64,000 nt of DNA, from the NCBI RefSeq assembly GCF_021869535.1, contig NW_026262659.1:1364001-1428000 (forward strand). The letters are read 5' to 3'. The stretch comes from Mytilus californianus (taxonomy: Eukaryota; Mollusca; Bivalvia; Mytilida; Mytilidae). A program made the position numbers and the translations under genes. Shown piece after piece: positions 48,201-56,380 of this stretch (position 1 is the first letter of the stretch; each line of letters opens with the position of its first letter). Under the pieces are notes generated by a model. That model saw nothing but the letters and a program-made list of their open reading frames with translations, had not been told where the DNA came from and ran no database searches.

Positions 48201-51200
48201 AACAACTGTCATATTCCTGACTCTGTACAGGCATTTTCTTATGTAGAAAATTAAGGATAAAACCTGGTTTTATAGCTAGCTAAACCTCTCACTTGTATGA
48301 CAGTCGTGTAAAATTCCATTATATTGACAACGATGTGTGAACAAAACAAAAGACATAATAGGTAAAAATGTAAAAAATAGGGGTACAGCAGTCAACGTTG
48401 TGCAATTATCTTAATCACTATAAAAACAAACAGATATATAAACAAACATGTACCATGTCACAATAACACAATGACGGGATGTATAAGTACAGAGCCAAGT
48501 CACATGGAAGAAACAAACACGAAAAGGCACATAGACACAGCACATTAACAAAAACGAAAGAAAGGAATACATAAATTATCATAGAACAATAACACAATGA
48601 CGGGATGTATAAATACAGAGCCACGTCAAATGGATACCATCAAATTAAAAGAACAGACTAAACAGTAAAAGAAATATTAATAAAGATAAATAAAAGAATA
48701 CTATAACACGTTATTAAAACGATAAACAACGTCAGTATACTTCAAGACCATCGTGTATCATTTGTGAAGTTGATACGGACTTGTTATCCACAAGGTTTTG
48801 GTTCCTTCCGATGAACTTTTTTAGAAAAAGGACGAGACGTTCTTTGACATAACCCTGGTTCATCAACTTTATGCTCAGACACTGGTGACGTTTTACAAAG
48901 TCTGAGTAGTTGCTGTTTGCTCTTGAATACCGAATGGGATGGGAAATATATATCCCATATGCAGGTGAAGTTGGTATATTGCTACTAAGGTGGGGGACAT
49001 TGATTATTTCAAAATTAAAATCATCTCGTTTGTCATAGATTCTGGTATTGAGATGACCGTGTATGTAAAATTCGAGGTATAAGTCTAAAAATGAAGCGGA
49101 GAAAGCCGTGTCTGTTGTTTGTTAATTTCTAGTTGTGGGGGATATATTAATGGAACCCAATCAGCAAAGTTAATGGAAAGAACATCATCAATATATCTGA
49201 ATGTGTAATTTAATGACCTGGCTTCGTTGATCTTCTTGTTTTTGACAAGTGTCTGAAGGAACTCCGATTCATACGAAAATAAGAAGAGGTCGGCAAGAAA
49301 ATGTCGACAATTTGTTGAAAAAATCTACCTCCAAATTCAACAAATATATTGTCAGTAAAAATCTCCAGCATACTTATCACTTGTTGCTCTGTGTAACATG
49401 TTTTACCTTTTTGTTCACTATTAACAAAATATGCCGTATAGTATCCCAAAGTAATAAATTTATAGCGTATGCTACCATTTTTATGTTGAAAAGCATGGTG
49501 GATTATTTCTTTTAGACGATTTTTCAATTTCACATGGGGAATGGTGGTATACAGGGTTGAAAAATCAAAAGTTTTAAAAGAACTTATTTCAGAAAAAGTT
49601 CGAGATTTAAAATTATCAAGAAGTTCTTTAGAATCCACATATGGTTAATACCACTACGCGAGTAAACAGTTTTACAGTATTTCTGAAGACCCTCTTTCAC
49701 TGCGGACATAATTTTTGTCAATCTAATGGACAATTCTTTAGTCGAACATGCAGATGAGCCGGCAATGTACCGGTGATTGTACGGAATTTTGTGAAGTTTA
49801 GGTATCCTATACAAACAAGGTAAGTCCTCCAAATTGGTGGTCAATGTAATGTGTTTGAAACCATGAAGGACTTATGATTCGCCAAAATCTCATCCTTGTC
49901 AAATGATATGTTTTTGTATGTGGGATGACCTGAGTGCTAATTTATTCCTAATTCTTTTAAAAGGCACTCGTAGAAATATATTTGTTGTATTGGGTGGAGT
50001 AATATTATCAAGAAAAATCGTATATAAACGTCGAATTACGAAACCATGTAAAAACAGTATCTAAACAAATACATATAAAAATAAGGAGATGTGGTATGAT
50101 TGCCAATGAGACAACTATCGGCCGAAGTTCAAATGAAGTCGATGTAAGCAATTATAGGCAATCGTAGGGCCTTCGACAATGAAAAATACCCATACCGTAT
50201 GGTCGGCTATAGAAGGCCCCGACATTGAAAATATGAAACAATTCAATTGAGAAAAACAAATATGTCAAACATGAACCAACGACAACCACTGAAATACAGG
50301 CTCCCGACTTGGAACAGGCACATAAAGAATGTGGCTGTGTTAAACATGTTTGTGAGCGCTCAACCCTCCCTCAAACTGGGACAGTGGTTTAACAATCCAA
50401 CATAAGAACCAACTAAAAAAATCAGTTGAAAAAGGCTTTACTGATCAGATGGATACAAAGAGAAATACATCTAACAAAAACACAAAGTAGACGTTGACGG
50501 GTACTTTTACATCCTAAAAACAGAAAGACACTACGTACAGATATCAGAGTACTCACAGTTATTGACAGCTAGTTCAAAGACAATAACAACCAAAGAAAAA
50601 AATCATGTAACTAAGACAACGATTTCAATCACTACACATCTATCATCCAATGGATTTAGTGTAAAGCTAAGACGACATACCTGGTCTGACAAAGTTATTT
50701 TCTTTGTTGGTACACAATTCAATGTAGTTTTTATTTTCTGTGTCATATAAACAGGTGTAACTGCTTGAACTGGCATTGCATTTATCTCGAACACGCATTG
50801 TCCTTTGTGATGGATGTGGACATGACAGATCATACCCAGAAATTGACAGTATGACTCCAAGGAAAACAATCTGAAATAATGCATTATAATAAACACTATG
50901 TAAAATTATATGAGAGAAGGTCGGACTGGACGAATTGTGTAACCATATTAAAAAGAATGTTGGTATCTAGTAAAAGCTTGAATGTGTATTTTACATACAC
51001 CACTTAGATGATTTGGAATAGCTACCTGCCGATCCAAATTCAAACAAGCCATATCTTTATCATTTTACCTGTACAAATACATATCCTTTATTTCCTACAG
51101 GTCAGTGGTATACATACTATCATATATAACACTGATCAAGTTCGTGTCGTGACCTTTACCTATCAAATGTTTGTAAACAATTTATAGCGTACAAGTGTTA

Positions 51201-51312
51201 CAGTACCTATATATTAAATAGACACACACTTATACATCTGAAGTACACATAGAAACATTCATAGTTACAATGTACTTACATACTTCTGCAAATACAGCAT
51301 CACATGACACAT
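29733..51312 (-). CDS. Transmembrane ankyrin-repeat receptor-like protein, seven exons
   Basis: Spliced from 51312-51280, 50870-50681, 46022-45720, 40710-40647, 40319-40276, 38101-38024 and 33268-29733. Coding length is 4248 bases, 1415 residues, ending TAA. All introns are GT/AG and every junction keeps phase (0,1,1,2,1,1). Predicted layout: signal peptide 1 to about 23; Cys-rich ectodomain about 24-211 with 16 Cys and sequons at N43, N124, N170 and N202; transmembrane helix about 218-241; linker; ankyrin repeats about 299-1415. Topology would be type I, ankyrins cytoplasmic. Known: ankyrin arrays bind proteins or cytoskeleton. Function, ligand and partner are unknown to me, and I do not recognise the ectodomain as a named family. 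The introns carry many retroelement pieces. The alternative, that the last exon is a separate intronless gene, is less likely given the phase agreement. Confidence 0.82.
33490..34402 (+). repeat. Dispersed repeat, copy 2 of a 0.9-kb pair
   Basis: Collinear with 18527-19405: GCAACTCGTGTCTGGTGTTC, GTTATACTGTCGACGAACTA and CTACCCTCGCCAGTCTTTAG in the same order and strand. The first 60 bp (AGCGTCACTGGTGAAACTTT and following) also resemble the inverse of 60070-60160, so its left end may be a separate dispersed family. Confidence 0.85.
35129..35400 (-). pseudogene. Tc1/mariner-like transposase DNA-binding remnant
   Basis: The minus-strand frame contains TTPRQQNLIMHHHLRDRFTA followed by EISANQVVESHGRQIT, which resembles the second helix-turn-helix of Tc1-like transposases (pattern TxRQxxxIxxxHLRDRF...A...GRxIS). 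The frame stops right after this point and no DDE catalytic core was found downstream (34805-35128), so only the N-terminal DNA-binding part is left. Confidence 0.5.
35755..36025 (+). repeat. Dispersed repeat tail (GTTGTCTCAT-GGCAATC family)
   Basis: Ends in GAGTTGTCTCATCGGCAATC-AAACCACATCTTCTTATT. The same tail occurs at 58780-58825 and 63760-63805 (plus) and inversely at 36290-36320, 50085-50115 and 60520-60555. It is probably the 3' end of a common retroposon of this genome. Confidence 0.75.
36290..36375 (-). repeat. Dispersed repeat tail, inverse copy
   Basis: GGAAGATGTGGTATAATTGC-CAATGAGGCAACTCCCCACC and following; the inverse of the tail at 35985-36020, about 300 bp away. Confidence 0.75.
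38024..38101 (-). CDS. Exon 6: transmembrane exon
   Basis: Acceptor ATTCTTTCAG, donor GCAG|GTAAAT. It encodes NEHFKALMGFGR followed by ILFAVIAVCCVIAG, a single hydrophobic helix with a basic residue (Arg224) before it. Phases 1 and 1 match its neighbours. The helix is placed exactly between the Cys-rich exons and the ankyrin exon, as expected for a type I receptor. Confidence 0.85.
38102..40275 (-). other. Intron 5 of the receptor gene
   Basis: Mostly AT-rich without genes. 39255-39480 is a dispersed repeat whose first part (AAACACAAATCGACAAACCC and following) resembles the inverse of 46930-47080. Homopolymer T and A tracts lie at 38765-38780 and 38857-38873. Confidence 0.6.
40276..40319 (-). 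CDS. Exon 5: juxtamembrane extracellular exon
   Basis: A 44-bp exon between ACATTTCAG and CAAG|GTGAGT. It encodes RTNENETEMAVSFQ, polar, with an N-glycosylation sequon (N202-E-T). Enters in phase 2, leaves in phase 1. Both splice sites are strong, which supports so small an exon. Confidence 0.8.
40647..40710 (-). CDS. Exon 4: end of the Cys-rich domain
   Basis: A 64-bp exon between GTGATTTCAG and AGAAG|GTAACT. It encodes YECALSTLVHEQYHCQPLNR with two Cys (179, 191), bringing the ectodomain total to an even 16. With exon 3 it makes CPTNTTLSPDYEC, so the split Asp codon joins naturally. Confidence 0.82.
41397..41404 (+). promoter_or_regulatory. TATA box (TATAAAAG), plus strand
   Basis: TATAAAAG lies 54 bp before an ATG at 41458 in the context CAGAAATGG. 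The spacing would give a short 5' leader. It is within intron 3 of the receptor gene, on the opposite strand. Confidence 0.4.
41458..41534 (+). CDS. Candidate first exon or truncated ORF, opposite strand
   Basis: From the ATG the frame encodes MDEDAWNAILPDSKNVDELS then GISTKR, acidic and protein-like, then reaches AAAG|GTGAAA (possible donor) or TGA if unspliced. A dispersed repeat begins at about 41531, so the donor-like site may come from the repeat and the gene may simply be truncated there. I do not recognise the protein; no later exon was found. Confidence 0.35.
41535..41645 (+). repeat. Dispersed repeat (CTCCAAGGAAAATTC family)
   Basis: ACCGGACTCCAAGGAAAATT-CAAAACGGAAATTCC and CACATCAAACGAATG match the family at 15550, 47970, 48110 and 57485. 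Confidence 0.8.
42590..43210 (+). pseudogene. Penelope-like RT C-terminal fragment with 3' tail
   Basis: Reads SFLDLYLKF, RIYDKRDDFNFEIINFPHLS, TSPAYGIYISQLIRY, SDFIKRHQCLSIKLMNQGYV and IHDGFE across frames, up to about 42956, followed by a tail (TGCTGTACCCATTTTTGACA and ACACATTATCAAATATATAT) that recurs inversely near 48300-48400. No GIY-YIG domain. 5' truncated. Confidence 0.7.
44190..45250 (+). pseudogene. Penelope-like RT fragment (YLDD subfamily) with 3' tail
   Basis: Reads RYLDDILALN with the catalytic box, then DFSMYTKKIYPAELTLNKAN, CPFLDIDI, SPSYGVYISQLVRFARVCNN, RHLIRSGISHPIFYGNIL and KMAYFGINIDSLIGSLHRKF across several frameshifts. The tail 44900-45250 includes GGCCAGCTGAAGGACGCCTC and ends TTGACACATTCCCCATTTCC-ATTCTCAATTTTA. 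The same unit, less broken, is at 54068-55245. Confidence 0.72.
45480..45714 (+). repeat. Extra copy of the Penelope-like 3' tail
   Basis: GGCCAGCTGAAACCCGCCTC, CGGGTGCGGG and the CCCCATTTCCATTCTCAATT end repeat the block at 45110-45243, about 470 bp away. It ends exactly at the splice donor region of exon 3. Confidence 0.85.
45720..46022 (-). CDS. Exon 3: core of the Cys-rich ectodomain
   Basis: Acceptor TTTCTTTGTAG, donor CCTG|GTAAGT, 303 bp, residues 76-175 plus split codons. Ten Cys at 89, 107, 114, 133, 135, 151, 153, 160, 162 and 167, several in C-x-C pairs (CRC, CFC, CSC). Motifs: GRYQPVRFWSNQNSDCLF, YDNRSTINDATCRCDYTRGF, SSEEDCSCYIKQCPTNTT. Two sequons. The dense paired Cys suggest a disulfide-knit extracellular fold; it is reminiscent of, but not identifiable as, TNF-receptor-type Cys-rich modules. 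Confidence 0.88.
46930..47080 (+). repeat. Dispersed repeat
   Basis: TTTTCTGTGTAGTGTCTTCG and the T-rich TTTTCGATTTGGCTTTTCCG stretch are the inverse of sequence near 39265-39340. An open frame across it (46912-47268) has biased hydrophobic composition and is not believed. Confidence 0.6.
47970..48420 (+). repeat. Two dispersed repeat copies in tandem (CTCCGAGGAAAATTC family)
   Basis: First copy 47970-48100 (CCGATCTCAAAAGGAAAATT-CAAAACGGAAAGTCC), second 48110-48420 (CTGAACTCCGAGGAAAATTC and following). The second runs into the 3' tail of the adjacent minus-strand Penelope-like copy. Confidence 0.8.
48420..50050 (-). pseudogene. Penelope-like reverse transcriptase, most complete copy
   Basis: Minus strand, in order: LEDLPCLYRIPKLHKIPYNH, RYIAGSSACSTKELS, SGINHMW (49584-49844); FKTFDFSTLYTTIPHVKLK with RT block A, EFGGRFFQQIVDI (49210-49638); then, across breaks to about 48740, the thumb and tail shared with 23053-23640 and 42590-42960. 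Frameshifts and a stop at about 49639 disable it. A direct repeat of about 47 bp (AACACAATGACGGGATGTAT and following) lies at 48465-48510 and 48590-48637 in the tail. The family lacks the C-terminal GIY-YIG nuclease. Confidence 0.75.
50085..50530 (-). repeat. Dispersed repeat tail, inverse copy
   Basis: Starts GGAGATGTGGTATGATTGCC-AATGAGACAAC and continues with AGGCCCCGACATTGAAAATA; related to 28140-28275 and 36290-36375. Confidence 0.75.
50681..50870 (-). CDS. Exon 2: signal peptide core and first Cys-rich segment
   Basis: Acceptor ATTATTTCAG, donor CCAG|GTATGT, 190 bp, residues 12-74. It opens IVFLGVILSISGYDLSC, a hydrophobic core and likely cleavage region near residue 23, then CPHPSQRTMRVRDKCNASS and YTCLYDTENKNYIELC. 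Four Cys (28, 42, 51, 64) and one sequon (N43-A-S). Because the hydrophobic stretch starts at the exon edge, an upstream start exon is required. Confidence 0.85.
51280..51312 (-). CDS. Exon 1: start codon and N-region of the signal peptide
   Basis: ATG at 51312, eleven codons (MCHVMLYLQKY) and a consensus donor GTAAGT at 51279-51274. Phase 0 joins exon 2 without a stop, giving a standard signal peptide with Lys before the hydrophobic core. A TATA box 62 bp upstream supports this start. The exon is very short, so it is the least certain part of the model; a second in-frame ATG lies at 51300. Confidence 0.6.
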
Positions 51313-51373
51313 TCTTTCAGCTACGTGTACAAAAAACCAACTTTCTGTAGCTTTACAAATAGTACCAGCCCAG

Positions 51374-51380
51374 TTTTATA
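51374..51380 (-). promoter_or_regulatory. TATA box (TATAAAA) of the receptor gene
   Basis: TATAAAA on the minus strand, 62 bp before the exon 1 ATG, predicting a transcription start near 51345-51350 and a leader of about 35 bases. Confidence 0.5.
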
Positions 51381-51743
51381 AAATGACATCAGTTTCTGCT
51401 CACAGTATCGATCATTTTTGTTAGTGAACTATATAATACATACTTTGCATAGTGTTTTCTTTTTGTGCTCATTTCTTCACAGCATAGGTGAATTTTTTAA
51501 AGCATATGTTTTATAAACAAATTTTTTCCCTAACCTTACACACTCACACTCCTACTATAACATATATAGATACGTACTCACATTTTACATTTATAATTAA
51601 AATATCATTTGCAATAACATTAACAGCATCTGTTTTTTTTTAATTGCTAAAGTAATTCTATAAAAGGACACATTTTATTTTCAAAATATTCAACACCTTT
51701 GTTAATAAACAGCTTATCTCTATATTTGCAATACCATATAATT

Positions 51744-51827
51744 AGGTCTTTCCACTTTTCTGTGGAAAGACCTATTGGTTTTCTTCTGATTATTATTAGG
51801 TCTTTCCACTTTTCTGTGGAAAGACCT
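51744..51827. repeat. Two perfect 30-bp hairpins, 54 bp apart
   Basis: AGGTCTTTCCAC-TTTTCT-GTGGAAAGACCT at 51744-51773 and again at 51798-51827. Each has 12-bp perfect arms. They mark the left end of the duplicated repeat that follows; GTGGAAAGACCT also occurs at its internal junction (52915) and, one base shorter, at its right end (54029). Confidence 0.95.
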
Positions 51828-51843
51828 ATTGTATTTGTTCTGA

Positions 51844-51875
51844 TTATTATTATTATTATTATTTTTTTTTTTTTC
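51844..51875. repeat. (ATT)n and poly-T tract
   Basis: About six ATT units followed by about 14 T, just after the hairpins. Confidence 0.9.
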
Positions 51876-52221
51876 TTCCGCCAAATTTTGTTCTTGCGAT
51901 AAATGTTTGTTTCGCAATATGTCGCTTATATATTTCTCATATTGTATCGTATAGTTTATGCGCTTTTAATTTTCACCCTGCTAAGGCGAAGCATTTTCTT
52001 TGTAAGAGATATCTCCCTATTCACTGTTATCATATGTTTGCATCTCCTTTGTAACAAAAAAAAAGATATCGACAAAATTTCTCTTACAAATGGTTAGTTA
52101 CATCCTCAGGAATTTTTGGCTAATTTGAATTGAAGTGATTCGATGAAATTTTATATGAGTAATCTACCTTTACGAAATAAATGTTTTTATTTGAGGCCCC
52201 TAGATCCTAACTTAGAAAATG

Positions 52222-52246
52222 AGGTCAAGGTCAAAGGTCAAGGTCA
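52222..52246 (+). promoter_or_regulatory. Four AGGTCA half-sites (repeat-borne)
   Basis: AGGTCA x2, one A, then AGGTCA x2: direct repeats with spacing 0, 1 and 0. AGGTCA is the nuclear-receptor half-site. The unit is part of a repeat, so function is speculative. Confidence 0.4.
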
Positions 52247-53366
52247 AGTTCTCAATTGTGACTTTTCCTTGTTTTTGAGTTTTCTCCAACACTTTTAAAG
52301 ATATGTTTAAAAGAACAAGTGCAAAATTATTGCTTCATTGTAATGAAGATATGTTACATTTCGTCTGATACAATCTAATGGCATCTTATAGGAGTTAGTG
52401 CCACTAAAATGTCTAATTATAAGGTTAATTTATTATTACTTCAACTTGGTTCATTATAAAGCAATATGACCTTTTACAAAAGGTTTGGTGACATATGACC
52501 TTGAAAAATGTCAACTGGAAGTGACCTTGAGAAAACCGGAAGTAGCCTTTTTTGCACTTTTTTCATCGAAAAGTACTCAGAATCCATATATTTTGTAATA
52601 TAAATACATAAACTTATCACTAAAGACCAGAAGTGACTTTCGATAAACCGAAAGTTGCCAATTATCTCCGGTTTTACCTGCAAAAGTATATAGAAACTAT
52701 ATATTTTTGGAATCAGTGTAAAAGAAGCTATCAAATGAGACCGGAAGTGACGATTACTTCACCGGAAGTAGCACATTATCTCCCTTATTTCACTCAAAAG
52801 TATACAGAAACCATTCGTTTATCGCATCAGTTTGAAGAAACTTATGATTGGATACCAATCTTAACTTTGAGTAAACTGGAACTAGCTTCTTTTCAATAAC
52901 TTTGAAAATTGATGTGGAAAGACCTTCGTTACATCCTCAGGAACAATTGGTTTTTAATTATTACTATTTTTTACTTCTTCCGCAACATACGGTGCTTTGT
53001 GGTTTCGCAAGATGTCGCTTAGATTTTTTTCATATGATATCGAACAGTTATTGCGCATTTGAAACTGATCCAGTTAAGCCGTACTCTTTTTATTGTAAGA
53101 GTTATCTCCCCAAACACTGTTTTTCTTGTGTGCGCTACTCTTTCGCAACCGTTAAAGATTACGACAAAATTATTTCACCAATGTGCTCGTTATGTCCATA
53201 GGATCTAAAAAATAATTTTGACCGAAGCGGTCCGGAGACTCCATATGAGAGTTATTTTCCCTTCTGTATTTAAAATAAGTAAAATGTAATTGTAACTGGT
53301 AAACCATAAGTGATAGAGACCTAGGGTCTTTTGATTTGAGGTTCTTGGTCCAAAAAAAGAAAAAAA

Positions 53367-53391
53367 TGGTCAAGGTCAAAGGTCAAGGTCA
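53367..53391 (+). promoter_or_regulatory. Four AGGTCA-type half-sites, second unit
   Basis: Same arrangement as 52222-52246, the first half-site being TGGTCA. Confidence 0.4.
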
Positions 53392-54067
53392 TATTCTAAA
53401 TTTTGATTTTGGTTTATTTTCACTATTTTCAAACACCGTATAAGATATCGACGACATATATTTACTATATTGTTTTAAAGGGTACGATAACATTAGATTA
53501 GAGTTTTCTCCCCTCTTGTATTTAAAATACGTGTATGATGATATAACTCTTTACCAAATATAATTCAGACCTAGGGTCTTTTGATTTTAGGTCCTTGGTT
53601 TATGACCTTGAAATTGAGCTCAAGGTCATAGGTAAATTTGACGTTCTAGATTTTGACCTTTGCTTTTACCTCATATGTATACATGATTAAGCCATGGGAC
53701 TTTTAGCATAAGGTTGCAAGCCATTTGACCTTGGAAAAGCCAACCGGAAGTGACCTTGTGTAAACCGGAAGTAGCTATTTTTCTACTTATTTGATATAAA
53801 AGTATATAGAACCATATATTTTTGGAATCAGTGTCAAGTAAACATTAAAATAATACTGGAAGTAACATTTTTCAAACCGGCAGTAAAAAATTATCTTCCG
53901 AATTAAAAAAAAATTGTATAGAAATCATATATTTTTGGAATCAGCGTACAATAAGCTATCATTTGACGCTGGAAATGACATTTGAAACCAAATTTTACTA
54001 TTTTCATATCAAAATAGATCTTTAAGGGTGGAAAGACCTTCAATTGTTCTCTAAACAATTGGTTTTT

Positions 54068-55245
54068 CCTCGATCTTGATATCTATATCATTAACGGGAA
54101 GCTTAATACAAAAAATTATAATAAAGAGATGATTTTTCATTTCCTATCGTTAATTATCCATTTTTAGATGGTGACGTTCCCTTGTCACCATCTTATGGTG
54201 TTTATATATCTCAACTTGTACGATTCGCTCGTGTATGTAACAACGTATTAGATTTTAGCGAGAGAAATTTATGTATTACTGAAAAATTATTACACCAGGG
54301 TTTTCGATATCATAAACTAGTCAAAACATTTACTAAATTTTATCATCAGTATAAGGACATCATTCGTAAATATAACTCAAAATGCAGACATCGTATACGT
54401 TCGGGTATTTCACATCCAATCTTTTATGGTAATATTCTTTACAAAGCACAAAAATGTCAGTATTCACCTCAAATGCTAACAAAACCTTTAAACAGACTTA
54501 TTAAGAAGGGATATAGTTACGATACTGTTGTCTGGTCATTTAAGATTGCATATTTTGGCTTTAATATTGATTCACTTATAGGGTCTTTGCATCGGAATTA
54601 AACATATTTATTCTAAAACCAGTTGTTAGCATGATACGGGTTATGTTCTTCTCGTATATTTTATGATGGTATAATACTAAACCCCTAACAGGAGGGATTG
54701 TGCCTGATATTCATATGATAAAGACATAATCTTTCAATCAGTTTAATTGAGGTCTGGAGCTGGCATGTCAGTAACTGCTAGTAGTCTGTTGTTATTTATT
54801 AATTATTAATTTGTTTATTTTCTTTTATTTCCTATTCTGACATCGGACTCGGACTTCTCTTAAACTGAGTTTTACTGTGCGTACTGTTGTGCGTTTGTTT
54901 TTTCTACATTGGCTAGAGGTATAGGGGGAGGATTGAGATCTCAAAAAACATGTTTAACCCCGTCGCAGTTTTGCGCTTGTCCCAAGTCAGGAGCCTCTGG
55001 CCTTTGTTAGTCTTGTATCATTTTTAATTTTAGTTTCTTGTGTATAATTTGGAGTTTAGTATGACGTCCATTATCACTGAACTAGTATACATATTTTTTT
55101 AGTGGCCAGCTGAAGGACGCCTCCGGGTGCGGGAGTTTCTCGCTGCATTGAAGACCCATTGGTGGCCTTCGGCTGTTGTCTGCTCTATGGTCGGGTTGTT
55201 GTCTCTTTGACACATTACCCATTTCCATTCTCAATTTTATTTTAA
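54068..55245 (+). pseudogene. Penelope-like RT C-terminal fragment (YLDD subfamily) with 3' tail
   Basis: The longest intact frame (54182-54601) reads SPSYGVYISQLVRFARVCNN, VLDFSERNLCITEKLLHQGF, TKFYHQYKDIIRKYNSKCRH, RIRSGISHPIFYGNILYKAQ and ends NIDSLIGSLHRN. Upstream the match to 44340-44470 continues but is frameshifted. The 3' tail ends CATTTCCATTCTCAATTTTA, like 45250 and 45714. The frame ends right after SLHRN, with no nuclease domain. Confidence 0.75.
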
Positions 55246-56380
55246 TTCTACTATATTTTCTACTTCATATTTGAAAATTCTTAATGTGTCTACCGTCTTA
55301 TCCTGTTTATTAGAAACATAATTTGCTTTATAAACTGAAAAGAACATTAAACTAAGTAGATGATTTAGTGTATAGTATGCCTCATCATGAATTTTGTATC
55401 CTATTACAAAAGAATGAAGACTTATTACATGTTCATCAATACAGACTTTTTTAAGTAGATCTTTCATTGATTTCCAAAATGTTTTATGATATGAACATGT
55501 AATGAAAAAATTATTATAATTATGTAGTTCATTGCAGTGTGATAAAAAAATGTTTTGTGAAATTTTCCACTGGAAAAGCAGCTCCTCATTTGGCAAAATA
55601 TAATGCATTAATTTCCACCTAAACATTTCTATTTTATTATCTTTAAGATATTCAAAAGTTAATTTAATAGAGTCTTTGAATTCATTTTTTAGTCTACCTT
55701 TGCTTACGACTCTTTCCCATTAAAAAATCCAGTTGGTATTTATGTTTTTAATGGACTTTTTACTAATTTGTATATGTTTTTAATATTAATAGTTAGTACA
55801 TCATTATTATCTTTTAGTTTAATTTTAGTTTGGTTGATACAAACTGTTGTTTTGAATGATTTCTCTGATTTCAATTTGTCTACCCATTGTTTTGGTATAG
55901 ATTTTTTTAGTTTTAAGAATACAGAAATCACATTGCTTTTATTTCTTAATTATGAAGTAATTATTCCGTCTGATAAAGTTTCCCTGTTATCAATTATGTC
56001 ATTTATATATAACATGTCACTATCAATCCAATAATCAAAGAACAAATATTTTCCTTGAGTTTTATGAATTTATTGCCCCATATTACTTGTTTTCTGATTT
56101 CTAAATAATTATCGATTTGATCATGATGATTGTTTTCACAATTATTCACAGTTATCCATGTTTTTATCATCTCTTGATAGAAGATTGGTGTATTGTTCCA
56201 TATATTTGTATCTAGTAATTTTGTGTTATTTACATTCATCTTGAAAATAAGAAGGCTTTTTCCATATTTATTTAGGTATAGTTTTGATAATACAGACCAG
56301 TTTGCATTTCCTGATTGTAATATTTTTATAATCCATTAATATTTTAAATGTATTGATTTTATAATCAATTGTTTTTAACC
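55237..56380 (-). pseudogene. 5'-truncated LINE fragment (L1/Tx1-type C-terminal region)
   Basis: Minus strand: NIWNNTPIFYQEMIKTWITV and YLEIRKQVIWGNKFIKLKEN (56003-56239), LKKSIPKQWVDKLKSEKSFK (55740-55931), MFRWKLMHYILPNEELLFQW, CNELHNYNNFFITCSYHKTF and VIGYKIHDEAYYTLNHLLSL (55237-55626). These align in order with 3400-4370 of the first LINE at moderate similarity, so the two copies are old relatives. The element ends at ELK-TAA, followed by an A-rich tail that merges with the preceding repeat. Confidence 0.8.

Larger units (their letters stand above)
46023..50680 (-). other. Intron 2 of the receptor gene
   Basis: Contains a dispersed repeat (46930-47080), CTCCGAGGAAAATTC-type repeats (47970-48420), the most complete Penelope-like copy (48420-50050, minus) and a repeat tail (50085-50530). 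46023-46929 and 47081-47969 show no gene. Confidence 0.7.
51744..54065. repeat. Tandemly duplicated 1.1-1.2-kb repeat
   Basis: Unit 1 (51744-52925) and unit 2 (52912-54065) share in order: TTCTTCCGCCAA/TTCTTCCGCAAC, TTTCGCAATATGTCGCTTAT/TTTCGCAAGATGTCGCTTAG, an AGGTCA array, and GACCTTG...GGAAGTGACCTTG...AACCGGAAGTAGC. Each unit closes with GGAAAGACCTTC and a short tail. No coding frame is credible. Confidence 0.9.
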
